In this document: positions 1 to 9,539 of the stretch, piece after piece
Position numbering within the stretch: position 1 is the first letter of the stretch
How the letters are laid out: the number at the start of each line of letters is the position of its first letter
NCBI RefSeq assembly: GCF_001528745.1
Contig: NZ_BCNS01000095.1
Coordinates: 30,420 to 94,419 of the forward strand
Length of the DNA stretch: 64,000 bases
Origin: Marinobacterium profundum
Lineage (GTDB): Bacteria > Pseudomonadota > Gammaproteobacteria > Pseudomonadales > Balneatricaceae
Reading direction: 5' to 3'
Translations under genes and position numbers: made by a program
The notes under the pieces: generated by a model
Database searches by the model: none
Told to the model about the DNA's origin: nothing
The model's input: only the letters and a program-made list of their open reading frames with translations

Positions 1-310
1 TGCGCTGCAGGCGCGATACCAGCGGTGTATCTGCGTGGCTGGCGGCAAACTGATCGATCTGACTCTGGCTGGCGCTGGCCAGGCGTCGTTCCATCTGGTC
101 GTACTCCAGATAGGGATAAAGCGGATAGTTCTTAAGCTTGGGTGAAATGTTGTCAAAGGTTTCCCAGTCTCCAGCTGCCACCGCCTGCCTGGCCTGTATA
201 TAGCTTGCCCGTTCGCGAGCAAAGGTATCTAGGGTGCTGGCAGCCAGTGTTGGTAGCGAAAAAGTACAGCCCAGCGTTAGCGCTGCGCACATCCTGGAGA
301 GTGGTTTCAT
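1..310 (-). CDS. slt: Soluble lytic murein transglycosylase, N-terminal part (cut by window edge)
   Basis: Read on the complement from the ATG at 308-310, the frame stays open to the left edge (103 codons). It starts with a signal peptide (hydrophobic around residues 8-24, probable cut after LAA), followed by a helical region with the motif NYPLYPYLEYDQM. This is typical of the N-terminal U-domain of Slt70, the periplasmic enzyme that cleaves the MurNAc-GlcNAc bond of peptidoglycan. The catalytic domain lies outside the window, so identity rests on the N-terminus and on the divergent neighbour uup, an arrangement known from Pseudomonas. Confidence 0.85.
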   Translation of the reverse strand, partial: MKPLSRMCAALTLGCTFSLPTLAASTLDTFARERASYIQARQAVAAGDWETFDNISPKLKNYPLYPYLEYDQMERRLASASQSQIDQFAASHADTPLVSRLQR

Positions 311-454
311 AGTTTGTTTACAGCCCTGCTTAGCCGAATTAGCCTCCAGTCTACTGGAGTCATCTGTACAAAATACAGGGGTTGAACAGTTTTCATATTT
401 GCAGCGGAATTGCTGTAGAATGTGCGTCCCTCAAATGAGCCGAATACATACACT

Positions 455-2338
455 ATGCCGCTGATACGACTTGACAATATTTCCATCGCCTTTGGTACCA
501 GGGCACTGCTGGACCAAGTCTGTTTTCAGATCGACCCTGGCGAGCGTGTTGCGCTGGTGGGGCTTAATGGCGCAGGGAAGTCGACCTTGCTGAAACTTAT
601 CGGCGGTCAGTTGCAGGCCGATGGTGGCGAGTTCTGGGTTGATCCGAGCTGTCGTGTTGCCGAACTGCCCCAGGCGCTGCCGGCGGCGGATGAGCGTGCT
701 GTGCGGGACGTGGTGATGAGCGGCCTGGGTGAAGTCGTGGAAATGCGCCGACGCTACGAAGAACTGGTGATGGAACATGACGAGCGCACCATGGCCAAAC
801 TCGATGTGCTGCAGCAGCAAATCGAGGCTGTGGATGGCTGGCACCTTGAGCAGAAGGTCCAGCGCGTTATGGAACGCCTGGGTCTGCCGGAAGATCGCCT
901 TATGTCAGAGCTGTCCGGTGGCTGGCGCAGACGTGCGGCGCTCGGTGCCGCCCTGGTGCAGGAGCCTGACCTGCTGTTGCTCGACGAGCCTACCAACCAT
1001 CTGGATATCGAAACCATCGAATGGATCGAGCAGCAGATGAAAGACTTCCGCGGCGGCCTGCTGTTTATTTCCCATGACCGGTCGTTGGTTGAGTCTCTGG
1101 CAACGCGCATCGTCGAAATTGATCGCGGCAAGCTGGTGTCCTTCCCTGGTAGCTACAGCCAGTACAAGGTGCGCAAGGAGCAGATGCTGAACGAAGAAGC
1201 GCGTCACAATGCCGAATTTGACAAGAAGCTGGCCCAGGAAGAAGTCTGGATTCGCCAGGGGGTCAAGGCACGCCGCACTCGTAACGAAGGCCGCGTGCGG
1301 GCGCTGGAAGCGCTGCGCAGCGAAAGATCCGAGCGGCGCAACCGTCAGGGTTCGGCCAAGTTTGGTCTGGAAACCGCTCAGCGTTCCGGCAAGCTGGTGG
1401 CAGAACTGAAGGACGTATCCCTGGGCTACGATGGTCGTACCCTGGTGGACAAGCTGTCGCTGACCATCAATCGCGGTGATCGCATTGGCCTGATCGGGCC
1501 CAACGGTATTGGCAAGAGCAGCCTGCTCAAGCTGGTGCTGGGTCAGCAGGCGCCTGATAGCGGTGTAGTGAATCAGGGTACCAAGGTTGAAGTGGCTTAT
1601 TTCGATCAGCTGCGTGGTCAGCTCGATATGGAAAAAACGGTTATCGACAACATTTCCCAGGGCCGCGAAAGCATCACTATCAATGGCAAGGACCGCCATA
1701 TCATCAGCTACCTGAGCGACTTTCTGTTCGCGCCTGAGCGTGCTCGAACGCCGGTCAAGGCGCTGTCCGGCGGCGAGTGTAACCGCGTGCTGCTGGCCAA
1801 ATTGTTCAGTCAGCCAGCCAACGTGCTGGTGCTCGATGAGCCGACTAACGATCTGGATGTGGAGACTCTGGAGCTGCTGGAAGAAATTCTGCTGGAATTC
1901 ACCGGTACAGTGTTGCTTGTCAGTCATGACCGTGCCTTCCTCGACAACGTCGTGACCAGCACTCTGGTCTTTGAAGGTCAGGGCAGGATCAATGAATACG
2001 TGGGTGGTTATCACGACTGGATTCGCCAAAGGCCGCAGCCAGTTGTGGCCCAGGCGTCCAAAGGCCGGGTTGAAAAACCGGTGCTGGGCAAGGAAGGGGC
2101 GCCCAAGGCTGCGCGCAAACTGAGCTACAAGGTGCAGCGCGAGCTGGACGGGCTACCGGCGCAACTGGAGGCCGCTGAGGCCAAGTTGGCTGAGCTCCAG
2201 GCCGCCATGTCGGACAGCAGTTTTTATGAGCAGGGTCAGGACAAGGTGCAGGCCGGGCTTGATGCCTTTGCGCAGCAGGAAAAAGTGGTGGAAGCGCTGA
2301 TGGAGCGCTGGGTCGAACTGGAAGCAATGCAGGACTAA
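455..2338 (+). CDS. uup: ABC-F ATPase Uup
   Basis: A 627-residue soluble protein with two ABC ATPase domains and no membrane segment. Domain 1 has Walker A GLNGAGKST (36-44), signature LSGGWRRR and Walker B LLLLDEPTNHLD. Domain 2 has GPNGIGKSS, LSGGECNR and VLVLDEPTNDLD. A charged inter-domain linker and a C-terminal helical region (coiled-coil type, rich in A/E/Q) complete the Uup layout and length. The family acts on DNA branched intermediates and/or ribosomes. The start is taken at ATG 455 (MPLIRLDNI), because the upstream in-frame GTG at 422 adds 11 residues not expected in the family. Divergent from slt, convergent with usp. Confidence 0.93.
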   Translation: MPLIRLDNISIAFGTRALLDQVCFQIDPGERVALVGLNGAGKSTLLKLIGGQLQADGGEFWVDPSCRVAELPQALPAADERAVRDVVMSGLGEVVEMRRRYEELVMEHDERTMAKLDVLQQQIEAVDGWHLEQKVQRVMERLGLPEDRLMSELSGGWRRRAALGAALVQEPDLLLLDEPTNHLDIETIEWIEQQMKDFRGGLLFISHDRSLVESLATRIVEIDRGKLVSFPGSYSQYKVRKEQMLNEEARHNAEFDKKLAQEEVWIRQGVKARRTRNEGRVRALEALRSERSERRNRQGSAKFGLETAQRSGKLVAELKDVSLGYDGRTLVDKLSLTINRGDRIGLIGPNGIGKSSLLKLVLGQQAPDSGVVNQGTKVEVAYFDQLRGQLDMEKTVIDNISQGRESITINGKDRHIISYLSDFLFAPERARTPVKALSGGECNRVLLAKLFSQPANVLVLDEPTNDLDVETLELLEEILLEFTGTVLLVSHDRAFLDNVVTSTLVFEGQGRINEYVGGYHDWIRQRPQPVVAQASKGRVEKPVLGKEGAPKAARKLSYKVQRELDGLPAQLEAAEAKLAELQAAMSDSSFYEQGQDKVQAGLDAFAQQEKVVEALMERWVELEAMQD

Positions 2339-2392
2339 AACGCTTTAGCGGCTGCTGGGCGGTCGCTGCTGAATTCTTTGGTTAAAGTGAAA

Positions 2393-2417
2393 CCGGGGCG
2401 GCGCTGGCCGGCCCCGG
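2393..2417. terminator. GC-rich hairpin between convergent uup and usp
   Basis: CCGGGGC at 2393-2399 pairs with GCCCCGG at 2411-2417. On the minus strand the stem is followed by TTTCACTTT, so it probably ends the usp transcript and may also stop uup transcription. The T-run is imperfect. Confidence 0.5.
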
Positions 2418-2426
2418 GGCAAAAAC

Positions 2427-2873
2427 TTATTTGATCTGTTGCACGCGTATGGCGAGTACGTCGCAGTGGGCGCCGTGCAGTACACCATTGGCGGTAGAGC
2501 CGAGCAGCAGCGACAGGCCGTGTCGGCCATGGCTGCCCACGATCACCAGATCGATGGAATGCTCGTCGCAGTGGCGGTGAATTTCAGATTCAGTGTGACC
2601 GCTGACAATGAATTTGTGTGTCACCGGATGGCTGAGGCGGGCAGCAAAGCTGTCGAGCTTTACGCGGGCGTGGTCGTCTAGTTGCTCCTGAATAGTGGTC
2701 AGGTCCATGGGAACATCACCGCCGTAGGCAAAGCTCAGAGGCTCGATTACATGAATGAGGCTCAGCTCTGCGTTGTTGCGCTCGGCGATCTCACAGGTTT
2801 TGTCGATTAGCTGATCTGATTCTTCAGACAGGTCAACCGCCAGCAAGATTCGTTTATAAGCACTCATGATCAA
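2427..2873 (-). CDS. Universal stress protein, UspA family
   Basis: A 148-residue single-domain Usp protein. It starts MSAYKRILLAVDLSEES (after MI) and ends with the nucleotide-binding-like motif VGSHGRHGLSLLLGSTANGVL. The G-x2-G-x8-G-S spacing is one residue shorter than the usual G-x2-G-x9-G(S/T) of ATP-binding members. Such proteins are cytoplasmic and induced by stress or growth arrest; the exact role is unknown. A second ATG two codons downstream (MSAYKR) is an equally possible start. Confidence 0.88.
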   Translation of the reverse strand: MIMSAYKRILLAVDLSEESDQLIDKTCEIAERNNAELSLIHVIEPLSFAYGGDVPMDLTTIQEQLDDHARVKLDSFAARLSHPVTHKFIVSGHTESEIHRHCDEHSIDLVIVGSHGRHGLSLLLGSTANGVLHGAHCDVLAIRVQQIK

Positions 2874-2960
2874 AAGTTTCCGTCTGGTTGCGTTAACTTG
2901 AGATTAGCATAGCGACCCGGGAATCGGGCACTCAAACATTCAGCAGGATATGCGAACCTT

Positions 2961-3470
2961 ATGTGGACCTGGGGAATAATCATATTGATCATGCTGTCGC
3001 TCATAGGTTCCATGATGTGGGCCATGCCAACGCCGCGGGAAAAAGCTCAGGCGATGGTGCGCAGCAAGGCCCGTACTCTTGGGCTGCAGGTGCAAATGGT
3101 CAGGCTGACGGCGCCTCGTGCGACGGGCGAGGCTGAAGCCGAGGAGTATGAGCGTGCCGCTTACCGCTATCTGCGCCATGGTCTAAGCGCAGTGCAGCGC
3201 GAGCGTCTGCAGCCCTGGCAGCTGTTTCGCATCCACTCGCTGGCCAATGAGGGTTTGCCTGAAGGCTGGAGCTGGAAGCAGGGTGAGCGCATGCTGTCGC
3301 AAGAGCAGCTTGATGTTCTGGCAGAGGTGTTGCCCACGCTGCCTGTGGATGTGGTTGCGCTGGAGTCGACATCACTCTATATCACTGCATTCTGGGGCGA
3401 GCGTGGCGGCATTGAAGGCGTTGAGAAGATTCGGGCTGCACTTCAGCGCGTCTCAGATCGGAGTTTTTGA
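2961..3470 (+). CDS. Membrane-anchored conserved hypothetical protein
   Basis: 169 residues. Residues 4-21 (WGIIILIMLSLIGSMMWA) form one transmembrane segment, followed by MPTPREKAQAMVRSKARTLGLQVQMVRL and a soluble domain. A protein with the same start occurs between usp and the DUF1653 gene in Pseudomonas. No catalytic motif is visible. The gene ends only 12 bp before the DUF1653 start, so the two are likely co-transcribed. Confidence 0.75.
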   Translation: MWTWGIIILIMLSLIGSMMWAMPTPREKAQAMVRSKARTLGLQVQMVRLTAPRATGEAEAEEYERAAYRYLRHGLSAVQRERLQPWQLFRIHSLANEGLPEGWSWKQGERMLSQEQLDVLAEVLPTLPVDVVALESTSLYITAFWGERGGIEGVEKIRAALQRVSDRSF

Positions 3471-3482
3471 CAGGAGATGAAT

Positions 3483-3713
3483 ATGGGCAATCTGCAACAG
3501 CCGCAGCCGGGGCTCTATCGGCATTACAAGGGCAGTGAATACGAAGTGGTGGGCTGTGCTCGTCATTCGGAAACTGAAGAGTGGCTGGTCGTCTATAGGC
3601 CCTGTTACGGCGAGCGGGCGCTCTGGGTAAGGCCCCTGGCGATGTTTGTCGAAACTGTCTCGGGGCCGGCGGGTGAGCCAGTCGCGCGTTTTGCCCGTAT
3701 CGATGAGGCCTGA
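3483..3713 (+). CDS. DUF1653 domain protein
   Basis: 76 residues, almost entirely one DUF1653 domain: GLYRHYKGSEYEVVGCARHSE followed by VVYRPCYGERALWVRPLAMF. The function is unknown. Start chosen at ATG 3483 because AGGAG (3472-3476) is 6 bp upstream; the in-frame ATG at 3477 would touch the ribosome-binding site. Confidence 0.85.
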   Translation: MGNLQQPQPGLYRHYKGSEYEVVGCARHSETEEWLVVYRPCYGERALWVRPLAMFVETVSGPAGEPVARFARIDEA

Positions 3714-3739
3714 TCGATTGATTGACGCTGTTTAGAGGC

Positions 3740-4459
3740 TCAGTCCTTGAAATAGGCCTCAAGATTGTCGGCCAGGGTGCCGTCTGAGCGTTGCGGGCGT
3801 GGCTCCAGGCTATCCAGCAGTGTCTGGATCTGGGTCAGGCGTTCCTGCTTGAACTGCTGTGGCACCATGGCGCGGGTCAGGACCGCCTTGGCGTGTTTTA
3901 GGTGCGACAGGGCGGCGGGCTTGTCCTGAATGCCAAGGCTTTTCTGGCCCTGAGTCAGATGCGCCGTGGCAATAATTGATACGTTCAGCCAGTGCAGCTC
4001 CTGCGCGTAACTTTTCGCAAGCGTCGGTGACAAATTTTTATTCTGAGCCATTTCGGTCAACAGCTCGCGGGCATAATTAATGAAGATGGATGCTCGCTTG
4101 ATAGCGCGGTCACTGTTTAGCGCCGCAGCTGCTGCGGTGGAGCGGTCCGCGTTCTGTTTCTGGCTGTTCAGTGTGCTCAGAAGTGGGTTGTCGGGCGTCA
4201 GGGCTGCCATTTCACTGATCAGTCCTGCAACATGGGTTTCAATGCGGTCAATAATCTCTGGCTTGCAGCTGCAGGCACGCAAAATTCCCAGGGCATTGAT
4301 GCCATGCTCTGCCTGTTGGCCTAGGGACTTTACCCGCTCAGCCTGAGTGCGGGCATGTTGTTCGCGCAGGCTGATAATGTGGCTGCCAATTAGGGCCAAT
4401 AGTCCGACAACGGCGATTATGATGAGTATGATGATGTTGTCGTGCAGCATGAGTGCCAT
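3740..4459 (-). CDS. Hypothetical single-pass membrane protein
   Basis: 239 residues. Residues 8-30 (IIILIIIAVVGLLALIGSHIISL) are a membrane anchor; the rest is soluble and largely helical, rich in A, L, Q and K, with CSCKPEI near residue 63. I recognise no family. It lies alone on the minus strand, convergent with the DUF1653 gene and divergent from topA. Confidence 0.65.
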   Translation of the reverse strand: MALMLHDNIIILIIIAVVGLLALIGSHIISLREQHARTQAERVKSLGQQAEHGINALGILRACSCKPEIIDRIETHVAGLISEMAALTPDNPLLSTLNSQKQNADRSTAAAAALNSDRAIKRASIFINYARELLTEMAQNKNLSPTLAKSYAQELHWLNVSIIATAHLTQGQKSLGIQDKPAALSHLKHAKAVLTRAMVPQQFKQERLTQIQTLLDSLEPRPQRSDGTLADNLEAYFKD

Positions 4460-4570
4460 GGGGGTTGGTTATTAACTCTCTGAATTATAAAGTGTAACAG
4501 AAGCATTTTTCATCTGATGCAGCGTTCTGGCCCTATCGTGGCCAAAAAAGCAGCTTTTTCTTCGCTTTGC

Positions 4571-4599
4571 TTGACCCCCGCAATGTCAGCACTTATATA
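4571..4599 (+). promoter_or_regulatory. Sigma70-type promoter of topA
   Basis: TTGACC (4571-4576) and TATATA (4594-4599) are separated by 17 bp, close to the consensus. Transcription would start near 4606, about 40 bp before the topA ATG. This also argues against the in-frame start at 4599. Confidence 0.7.
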
Positions 4600-4646
4600 T
4601 GCACGCTGATTCAGTTAGCCGATTCCGCGCCAAGGAACATTATTCT

Positions 4647-7286
4647 ATGGGAAAGTCACTCGTTATCGTCGAGTCTCCGGCAAAGGCCAAGACGATAAAC
4701 AAATACCTCGGCAGCCAGTATGTCGTTAAGTCGAGCGTAGGCCATATTCGCGATCTTCCGACCAGCGGAACCGCAACCAAAAGTGATCCGAAGGAACGGG
4801 CGCGCCAGGCGGCGCTGACACGCAAGATGTCGCCCGAGGACAAGGCGGTGTACAAGGAGCGCAAGTCCAAGGAACAGTTGATCGGCCGCATGGGCGTTGA
4901 CCCTGACAATGGCTGGGCGGCCCGCTACGAGATTCTTCCCGGTAAGGAAAAGGTCGTTGAAGAACTGAAGCGTCTGGCGGAAAACGCCGACGAAATCTAT
5001 CTCGCAACGGATTTGGACCGCGAGGGGGAGGCCATTGCCTGGCATCTGCGTGAGGCTATAGGCGGGGATGATTCCCGCTACCGCCGCGTGGTGTTCAACG
5101 AAATTACCAAGAAGGCCATAAAAGCGGCATTCGAGAAGCCCTCCGAGCTTGACCTGGCGCGGGTCAATGCGCAGCAGGCACGACGTTTCCTCGATCGTGT
5201 GGTGGGCTATATGCTGTCGCCACTGCTGTGGGAAAAGGTTGCGCGTGGTCTGTCCGCCGGACGCGTGCAGTCGGTCGCGACCCGCCTGGTGGTGGAGCGT
5301 GAGCGGGAAATTCGTGCCTTTGTACCGGAAGAGTACTGGGAGCTGCACGCCGATACGCTGACTGACGACAAGGCCGCTGTGCGGCTGCAGGTGACCCGCT
5401 TCAAGGACCAGGCGTTCAGGCCGGTCAGCGAGCAGGAAACCAATGTGTCGCTGAAGCTGCTGGAAGGCGCGACCTATAAAATCGTCAAGCGAGAAGACAA
5501 GCCGACCACAACCAAGCCTGGCGCGCCCTACATCACGTCAACGCTGCAGCAGGCCGCAAGTACGCGCCTGGGCTACGGCGTCAAGAAAACCATGATGATG
5601 GCTCAGCGGCTGTATGAGGCCGGTTACATCACCTATATGCGTACTGACTCCACCAACCTCAGCGTCGACGCCGTGGAGCAGTGCCGCGAGTACATCGGCG
5701 ATATGTTCGGCAGCAAATACCTGCCCGATGCGCCTGTGGTGTACAGCAGCAAGGAAGGCGCGCAGGAAGCACACGAAGCAATTCGACCGTCCGATGTCAG
5801 CATTGAGGCGACGGCGCTGACCAATATGGAACGTGACGCCGAGCGACTTTACGACCTGATTCGTCGCCAATTCCTGGCCTGTCAAATGACTCCAGCGGAA
5901 TATCTCAGTACGCGAGTGCAGGTCAGTGCCGGAGACTTCGAGCTGCGTACGCGCGGTCGTATTCTCAAGTTTGATGGCTTTACCCGGGTATTTCCGACCA
6001 AGGGCAAGAACGACGAAGACGTTATACTGCCGGACCTCAAGGCAGGCCAGGCGCTGGCGCTCGACGTGCTTGACCCCAAGCAGCACTTTACCAAGTCTGC
6101 GCCGCGTTACACCGAGGCAAGCCTGGTTAAGGAACTGGAAAAACGCGGTATCGGTCGTCCATCCACTTATGCAGCGATCATTTCAACGATTCAGGATCGC
6201 GGTTATGTGGAGGTGCAAAATCGGCGCTTCTATGCCCAGAAAATGGGCGATATCGTTACCGAGCGGCTAACGGAAAACTTTACCGACCTGATGGATTTCA
6301 GTTTTACCGCGCGCATGGAAGAGGCGCTGGATGATGTGGCCAGTGGTTCCAAGAACTGGAAACAGGTACTTGATGGATTCTATGCAGGGTTTGTGAAAAA
6401 ACTTGAAGAGTCGCGCAGTGAAGAAGGCGGTATGCGCCCCAATACGCCGACGGAAACCGATATCCCCTGTCCGGTCTGCAGCCGCGTCATGATGATCAGA
6501 ACCGCCAGTACCGGTGTGTTTTTGGGCTGTTCCGGCTATGCTCTGCCGCCCAAGGAGCGTTGCAAGGAAACCATTAATCTGGTGTCCGGCGACGAGGTGG
6601 TGAGTGAAGATGCCGATGATGAGGCGGAGTCGCGTTTGTTGCGCAAGAAGCACCGCTGCGTTAAATGCAGCGCCGCGATGGACTCCTACCTGGTCGATCA
6701 GACCCGCAAGTTGCATGTCTGTGGTAATAATCCGGATTGCGACGGCTTTGAAGTCGAGGTTGGCAGTTATCGCATCAAGGGTTATGAAGGCCCGACCATT
6801 GAGTGCGACAAGTGTAGCGCCCAGATGGAGCTTAAAACCGGCCGTTTCGGCAAGTATTTCGGTTGTTCCAACAGCGAATGCAAGAATACCCGCAAGCTGC
6901 TCAAAAGTGGCGAAGCCGCACCGCCCAAGATGGATCCAGTGCCAATGCCTGAGTTGCAGTGCGAAAAGGTGGACGATACCTATATTCTGCGCGACGGTGC
7001 CAGTGGCCTTTTCCTGGCGGCGAGTCAGTTTCCAAAGAATCGCGAAACGCGGCCACCCAAGGTGCGGGAGTTGCTGCCACACAAGGAGGCAATCGACCCC
7101 AAGTACAGCTTCCTGTTTGATGCGCCCGTTGCGGATGCCGACGGCAATCCGACGCTGATTCGCTTCAGTCGCAAGACCAAGGAGCAGTATGTAATGACGG
7201 AGGTTGAAGGCAAGGCAACCGGATGGCGTGCCTACTTTGATGGTGGTCGCTGGGTAGTGGAAGATAAGGCTAAAAAAGCCAAATAA
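4647..7286 (+). CDS. topA: DNA topoisomerase I (type IA)
   Basis: 879 residues. It relaxes negatively supercoiled DNA through a 5'-phosphotyrosyl intermediate. Seen are the N-terminal Toprim domain ([30 protein letters not shown]), the active-site Tyr330 in [13 protein letters not shown], and three C4 zinc-ribbon segments from Cys608 to about residue 745 (CPVC...C; CVKC...C; CDKC...C), followed by a basic tail. The start is at ATG 4647 (MGKSLVIVE) with AAGGA 10 bp upstream; a longer frame from 4599 adds 16 residues that overlap the promoter. Confidence 0.97.
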   Translation: MGKSLVIVESPAKAKTINKYLGSQYVVKSSVGHIRDLPTSGTATKSDPKERARQAALTRKMSPEDKAVYKERKSKEQLIGRMGVDPDNGWAARYEILPGKEKVVEELKRLAENADEIYLATDLDREGEAIAWHLREAIGGDDSRYRRVVFNEITKKAIKAAFEKPSELDLARVNAQQARRFLDRVVGYMLSPLLWEKVARGLSAGRVQSVATRLVVEREREIRAFVPEEYWELHADTLTDDKAAVRLQVTRFKDQAFRPVSEQETNVSLKLLEGATYKIVKREDKPTTTKPGAPYITSTLQQAASTRLGYGVKKTMMMAQRLYEAGYITYMRTDSTNLSVDAVEQCREYIGDMFGSKYLPDAPVVYSSKEGAQEAHEAIRPSDVSIEATALTNMERDAERLYDLIRRQFLACQMTPAEYLSTRVQVSAGDFELRTRGRILKFDGFTRVFPTKGKNDEDVILPDLKAGQALALDVLDPKQHFTKSAPRYTEASLVKELEKRGIGRPSTYAAIISTIQDRGYVEVQNRRFYAQKMGDIVTERLTENFTDLMDFSFTARMEEALDDVASGSKNWKQVLDGFYAGFVKKLEESRSEEGGMRPNTPTETDIPCPVCSRVMMIRTASTGVFLGCSGYALPPKERCKETINLVSGDEVVSEDADDEAESRLLRKKHRCVKCSAAMDSYLVDQTRKLHVCGNNPDCDGFEVEVGSYRIKGYEGPTIECDKCSAQMELKTGRFGKYFGCSNSECKNTRKLLKSGEAAPPKMDPVPMPELQCEKVDDTYILRDGASGLFLAASQFPKNRETRPPKVRELLPHKEAIDPKYSFLFDAPVADADGNPTLIRFSRKTKEQYVMTEVEGKATGWRAYFDGGRWVVEDKAKKAK

Positions 7287-7306
7287 CGGCTGGCGGAGTA
7301 GATTGC

Positions 7307-7825
7307 ATGAGTGAATTTGTCACCCGCACTAGTCAGAAGCTGAACTTTGTTCAGCTTCAGCTGGAGCCGCTGCTCCAGGCGCAGGCCTTCACTGGCTGGA
7401 GTCGGCAGGCCCAAATTGAGTGTTGCCAGGAGTCGGTGCTGTTTCATCTGGCGTCGGCCTATGGTGCCTTTCTGCGTGAAATCGGTGATCACTACCGCCT
7501 GGATATGACAGAGCTGCAGAACTTCACCGACCTTGACGGCTTGTTTGAGCAGGCAGCGGTGCAGTCGCCTGAGCACACTGAGTTGGCCTCGCTGGAGCAG
7601 GATGCCACGAGCTGGCTGCGGCGTATGCGTGCAGCCTATGAGGCTTGCTGGCAGTCAGCTGCCAGGCCCCAGGCAAGCAGTGCTGTCGGGAGTCAGTCCG
7701 AGATTCGATTGATGTCACTCAGTGCCGATACTCCAACAGAGGTCACGCCGCAGTTGTGTCAGCTATGGCAGCGTGAGCTGTCTCAGCTGGTGGAACGCTT
7801 GCGTGCGGGTATGCAGGAATGGTGA
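7307..7825 (+). CDS. DUF6586-type conserved protein
   Basis: 172 residues, soluble and helical, beginning MSEFVTRTSQKLNFVQLQLEPL. It resembles the small protein downstream of topA in Pseudomonas (DUF6586). The function is unknown. The start 20 bp after the topA stop suggests read-through from topA. Confidence 0.65.
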   Translation: MSEFVTRTSQKLNFVQLQLEPLLQAQAFTGWSRQAQIECCQESVLFHLASAYGAFLREIGDHYRLDMTELQNFTDLDGLFEQAAVQSPEHTELASLEQDATSWLRRMRAAYEACWQSAARPQASSAVGSQSEIRLMSLSADTPTEVTPQLCQLWQRELSQLVERLRAGMQEW

Positions 7826-7960
7826 AATTGTCGCGGTCAGTGTGAGTGGGGCGCCCTGTCTGTCATTCAGGTATCGAGCGCAGATGTGCGCTGGTTAAAG
7901 GTACTGATAGCAGATTTCAAGGCGGTCAGCGGGCACCACAGTAAAAGACAAAAGGATTAT

Positions 7961-8206
7961 ATGAAAGACGCATTGCTTGAAATTGTCATGCTGGAGACGG
8001 GCGAAATTGTCGTTCGTCGCTCCAGTGAGCAGGATGAGCCGCTACTGACGCTGAGCTTTTCTGAAGAGTTGTCCAGCAAGCTGGGTGATGAGCGTATTAA
8101 TATAGCCAAGATCATGTTGTCGGCCGGTGTGCAGCTGGTGGCCGAGGCGGGTGCGCGTCAGCGTGAAGCTGAGGCCGATGTGTTAAGGTCGCCTGTTATT
8201 CATTAA
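7961..8206 (+). CDS. Small conserved hypothetical protein
   Basis: 81 residues, MKDALLEIVMLETGEIVVRRSSEQDEPLLTLSFSEEL..., a beta-rich acidic protein. ATG 7961 has AAAGGA (7951-7956) just upstream and is preferred over the in-frame start at 7886. A similar small gene lies between topA/DUF6586 and sulA in Pseudomonas. It is convergent with sulA, and the 125 bp between them show nothing distinct. Confidence 0.7.
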   Translation: MKDALLEIVMLETGEIVVRRSSEQDEPLLTLSFSEELSSKLGDERINIAKIMLSAGVQLVAEAGARQREAEADVLRSPVIH

Positions 8207-8331
8207 TTGCGCTTCCCCGGCTGCAGTTCACTCAATGCAGTCCGGGTGCTTGTGGCTGTCCGTAACCCAATATTTCTCATTCCTCCGGCACTCCCAAAAA
8301 GATACATTTCGGCAGCCAGACTCTTGCGGTA

Positions 8332-8790
8332 TCAGGCGTGCTCACGGCCTCGAATAAGGATGCCATGGCTGTCTCCGCAGGCGGCTGCCTGCTCAAGCGC
8401 TTTGAGTTCAAATTCTGACAGGTAGCCCGGCCATGAAATGACTGCATGGCAGGTGCCTGCACTCAAGGCGCGGCGGGCGAGGTCAAACACGCTGTGGCCG
8501 CTGTCGGGTTGCAGCAGAATGACCTTGCCAAGATCAATCCCGGCGTCAGTCAATAGTGTCTTTGGCAGCAGTGCAGGCGGTGCGACCCAGGCGAACCAGC
8601 GATCATCCCGGCTCAGTTGAGCCAGCAATGGCATCAGCAGGGGCATGCTGGACAGGTTGCTGTCGTGGGTAATGATTTCGGTCAGCTTGCCGGCGTTTTT
8701 GTTGCTGGGGGAGGCTTTTGTGCTGACCGTATTCTGGCGCTTGCCCTGGCACAGGGTGCGGCGATATTTGGGTATGGGTGCAAGGTTCAT
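8332..8790 (-). CDS. sulA: Cell division inhibitor SulA
   Basis: 152 residues. SulA is the SOS-induced inhibitor of FtsZ polymerisation. The core shows [31 protein letters not shown] and [23 protein letters not shown], typical of the SulA/RecA-like fold. The basic N-terminus (about 45 residues) is variable in the family. The start overlaps the lexA stop by 4 bp (ATGA), so both are in one operon under the LexA boxes upstream of lexA, as in Pseudomonas. Confidence 0.9.
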   Translation of the reverse strand: MNLAPIPKYRRTLCQGKRQNTVSTKASPSNKNAGKLTEIITHDSNLSSMPLLMPLLAQLSRDDRWFAWVAPPALLPKTLLTDAGIDLGKVILLQPDSGHSVFDLARRALSAGTCHAVISWPGYLSEFELKALEQAAACGDSHGILIRGREHA

Positions 8791-9407
8791 AGTGGTTCTC
8801 CTCCGCGGCGGATAACGCCGACACCCAGGCCCTCAATGGATATTTCCTGCTCCTTGAGGTTGATCTCAATGGGGGCAAAATCTTCGTTTTCGGCCATCAG
8901 GTAGACGCGATTATTCTCGCGTTTGAAGCGTTTTACCGTGACTTCGTCACCAATGCGCGCCACGACTATCTGGCCGTTACGGGCTTCCTGGCACTGGTGC
9001 ACCGCCAGCAGGTCTCCGTCCATGATGCCGATGTTGCGCATGCTCTGACCCTTTACCCGCAACAGGTAGTGTGCCGGCGGATGGAAAAAATCGGCGGAGA
9101 TGGTGCAGTGATCTTCGATATGCTGCTCGGCCAGTATGGGTGAGCCTGCGGCGACCTGGCCGACGATGGGCAGGCTTTCATTGGCGGCATCGAGACCTGG
9201 ATCCGGCAGGCGAATGCCGCGGGAAGTGCCGGGAATGATTTCAATCGCGCCCTTGCGCGCCAGTGCCTTGAGGTGCTCTTCGGCGGCATTGGCTGATTTG
9301 AAGCCAAGGTCGCGTGCAATGTCGGCCCGCGTGGGCGGGTAGCCGGAGGTTTCGATATGCTTTTTGATGCACTCGAGCACATCCGTTTGTCGGCGAGTCA
9401 GCTTCAT
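8787..9407 (-). CDS. lexA: LexA repressor
   Basis: 206 residues. N-terminal winged helix (residues 1-70, [31 protein letters not shown]) and C-terminal S24 self-cleavage domain. The cleavage site is Ala87-Gly88 (QVAAGSP) and the catalytic pair is Ser122 (GQSMRN) and Lys159 (VTVKRF). It represses SOS genes until RecA filaments trigger autocleavage. It is transcribed with sulA and divergent from dinG; LexA boxes in the shared spacer indicate autoregulation. Confidence 0.97.
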   Translation of the reverse strand: MKLTRRQTDVLECIKKHIETSGYPPTRADIARDLGFKSANAAEEHLKALARKGAIEIIPGTSRGIRLPDPGLDAANESLPIVGQVAAGSPILAEQHIEDHCTISADFFHPPAHYLLRVKGQSMRNIGIMDGDLLAVHQCQEARNGQIVVARIGDEVTVKRFKRENNRVYLMAENEDFAPIEINLKEQEISIEGLGVGVIRRGGEPL

Positions 9408-9416
9408 GGTTTTAAC

Positions 9417-9432
9417 CTGTTGTTTTATACAG
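9417..9432 (-). promoter_or_regulatory. LexA box proximal to lexA
   Basis: CTGT-N8-ACAG at 9417-9432 matches the gammaproteobacterial LexA consensus exactly. It lies 9 bp before the lexA start codon, so bound repressor would block lexA-sulA transcription. Confidence 0.85.
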
Positions 9433-9435
9433 TAG

Positions 9436-9451
9436 GTGTAAGTATATACAG
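9436..9451 (-). promoter_or_regulatory. Second LexA box of the lexA promoter
   Basis: GTGT-N8-ACAG at 9436-9451 (on the minus strand CTGT-N8-ACAC) has one mismatch in the conserved half-sites. It sits 3 bp from the first box, the tandem arrangement also seen in E. coli lexA. Confidence 0.75.
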
Positions 9452-9475
9452 TAGCTCAATCCCGTAAAGCAAATT

Positions 9476-9491
9476 CTGTTGATATATCCAG
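9476..9491 (+). promoter_or_regulatory. LexA-box-like site of dinG
   Basis: CTGT-N8-CCAG at 9476-9491 differs by one base from CTGT-N8-ACAG. It lies 48 bp before the dinG start, where it could overlap the dinG promoter. DinG is SOS-regulated in E. coli. Confidence 0.65.
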
Positions 9492-9539
9492 TGTTTTGCT
9501 AGAATCGCGGCTCCTGTCTCAGCCGATCCGGATGCCGCG

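Noticed and set aside
234..464. 76-codon plus frame at the slt-uup spacer
   Set aside because: It overlaps slt on the other strand and the uup start; the slt reading has a signal peptide and family motif.
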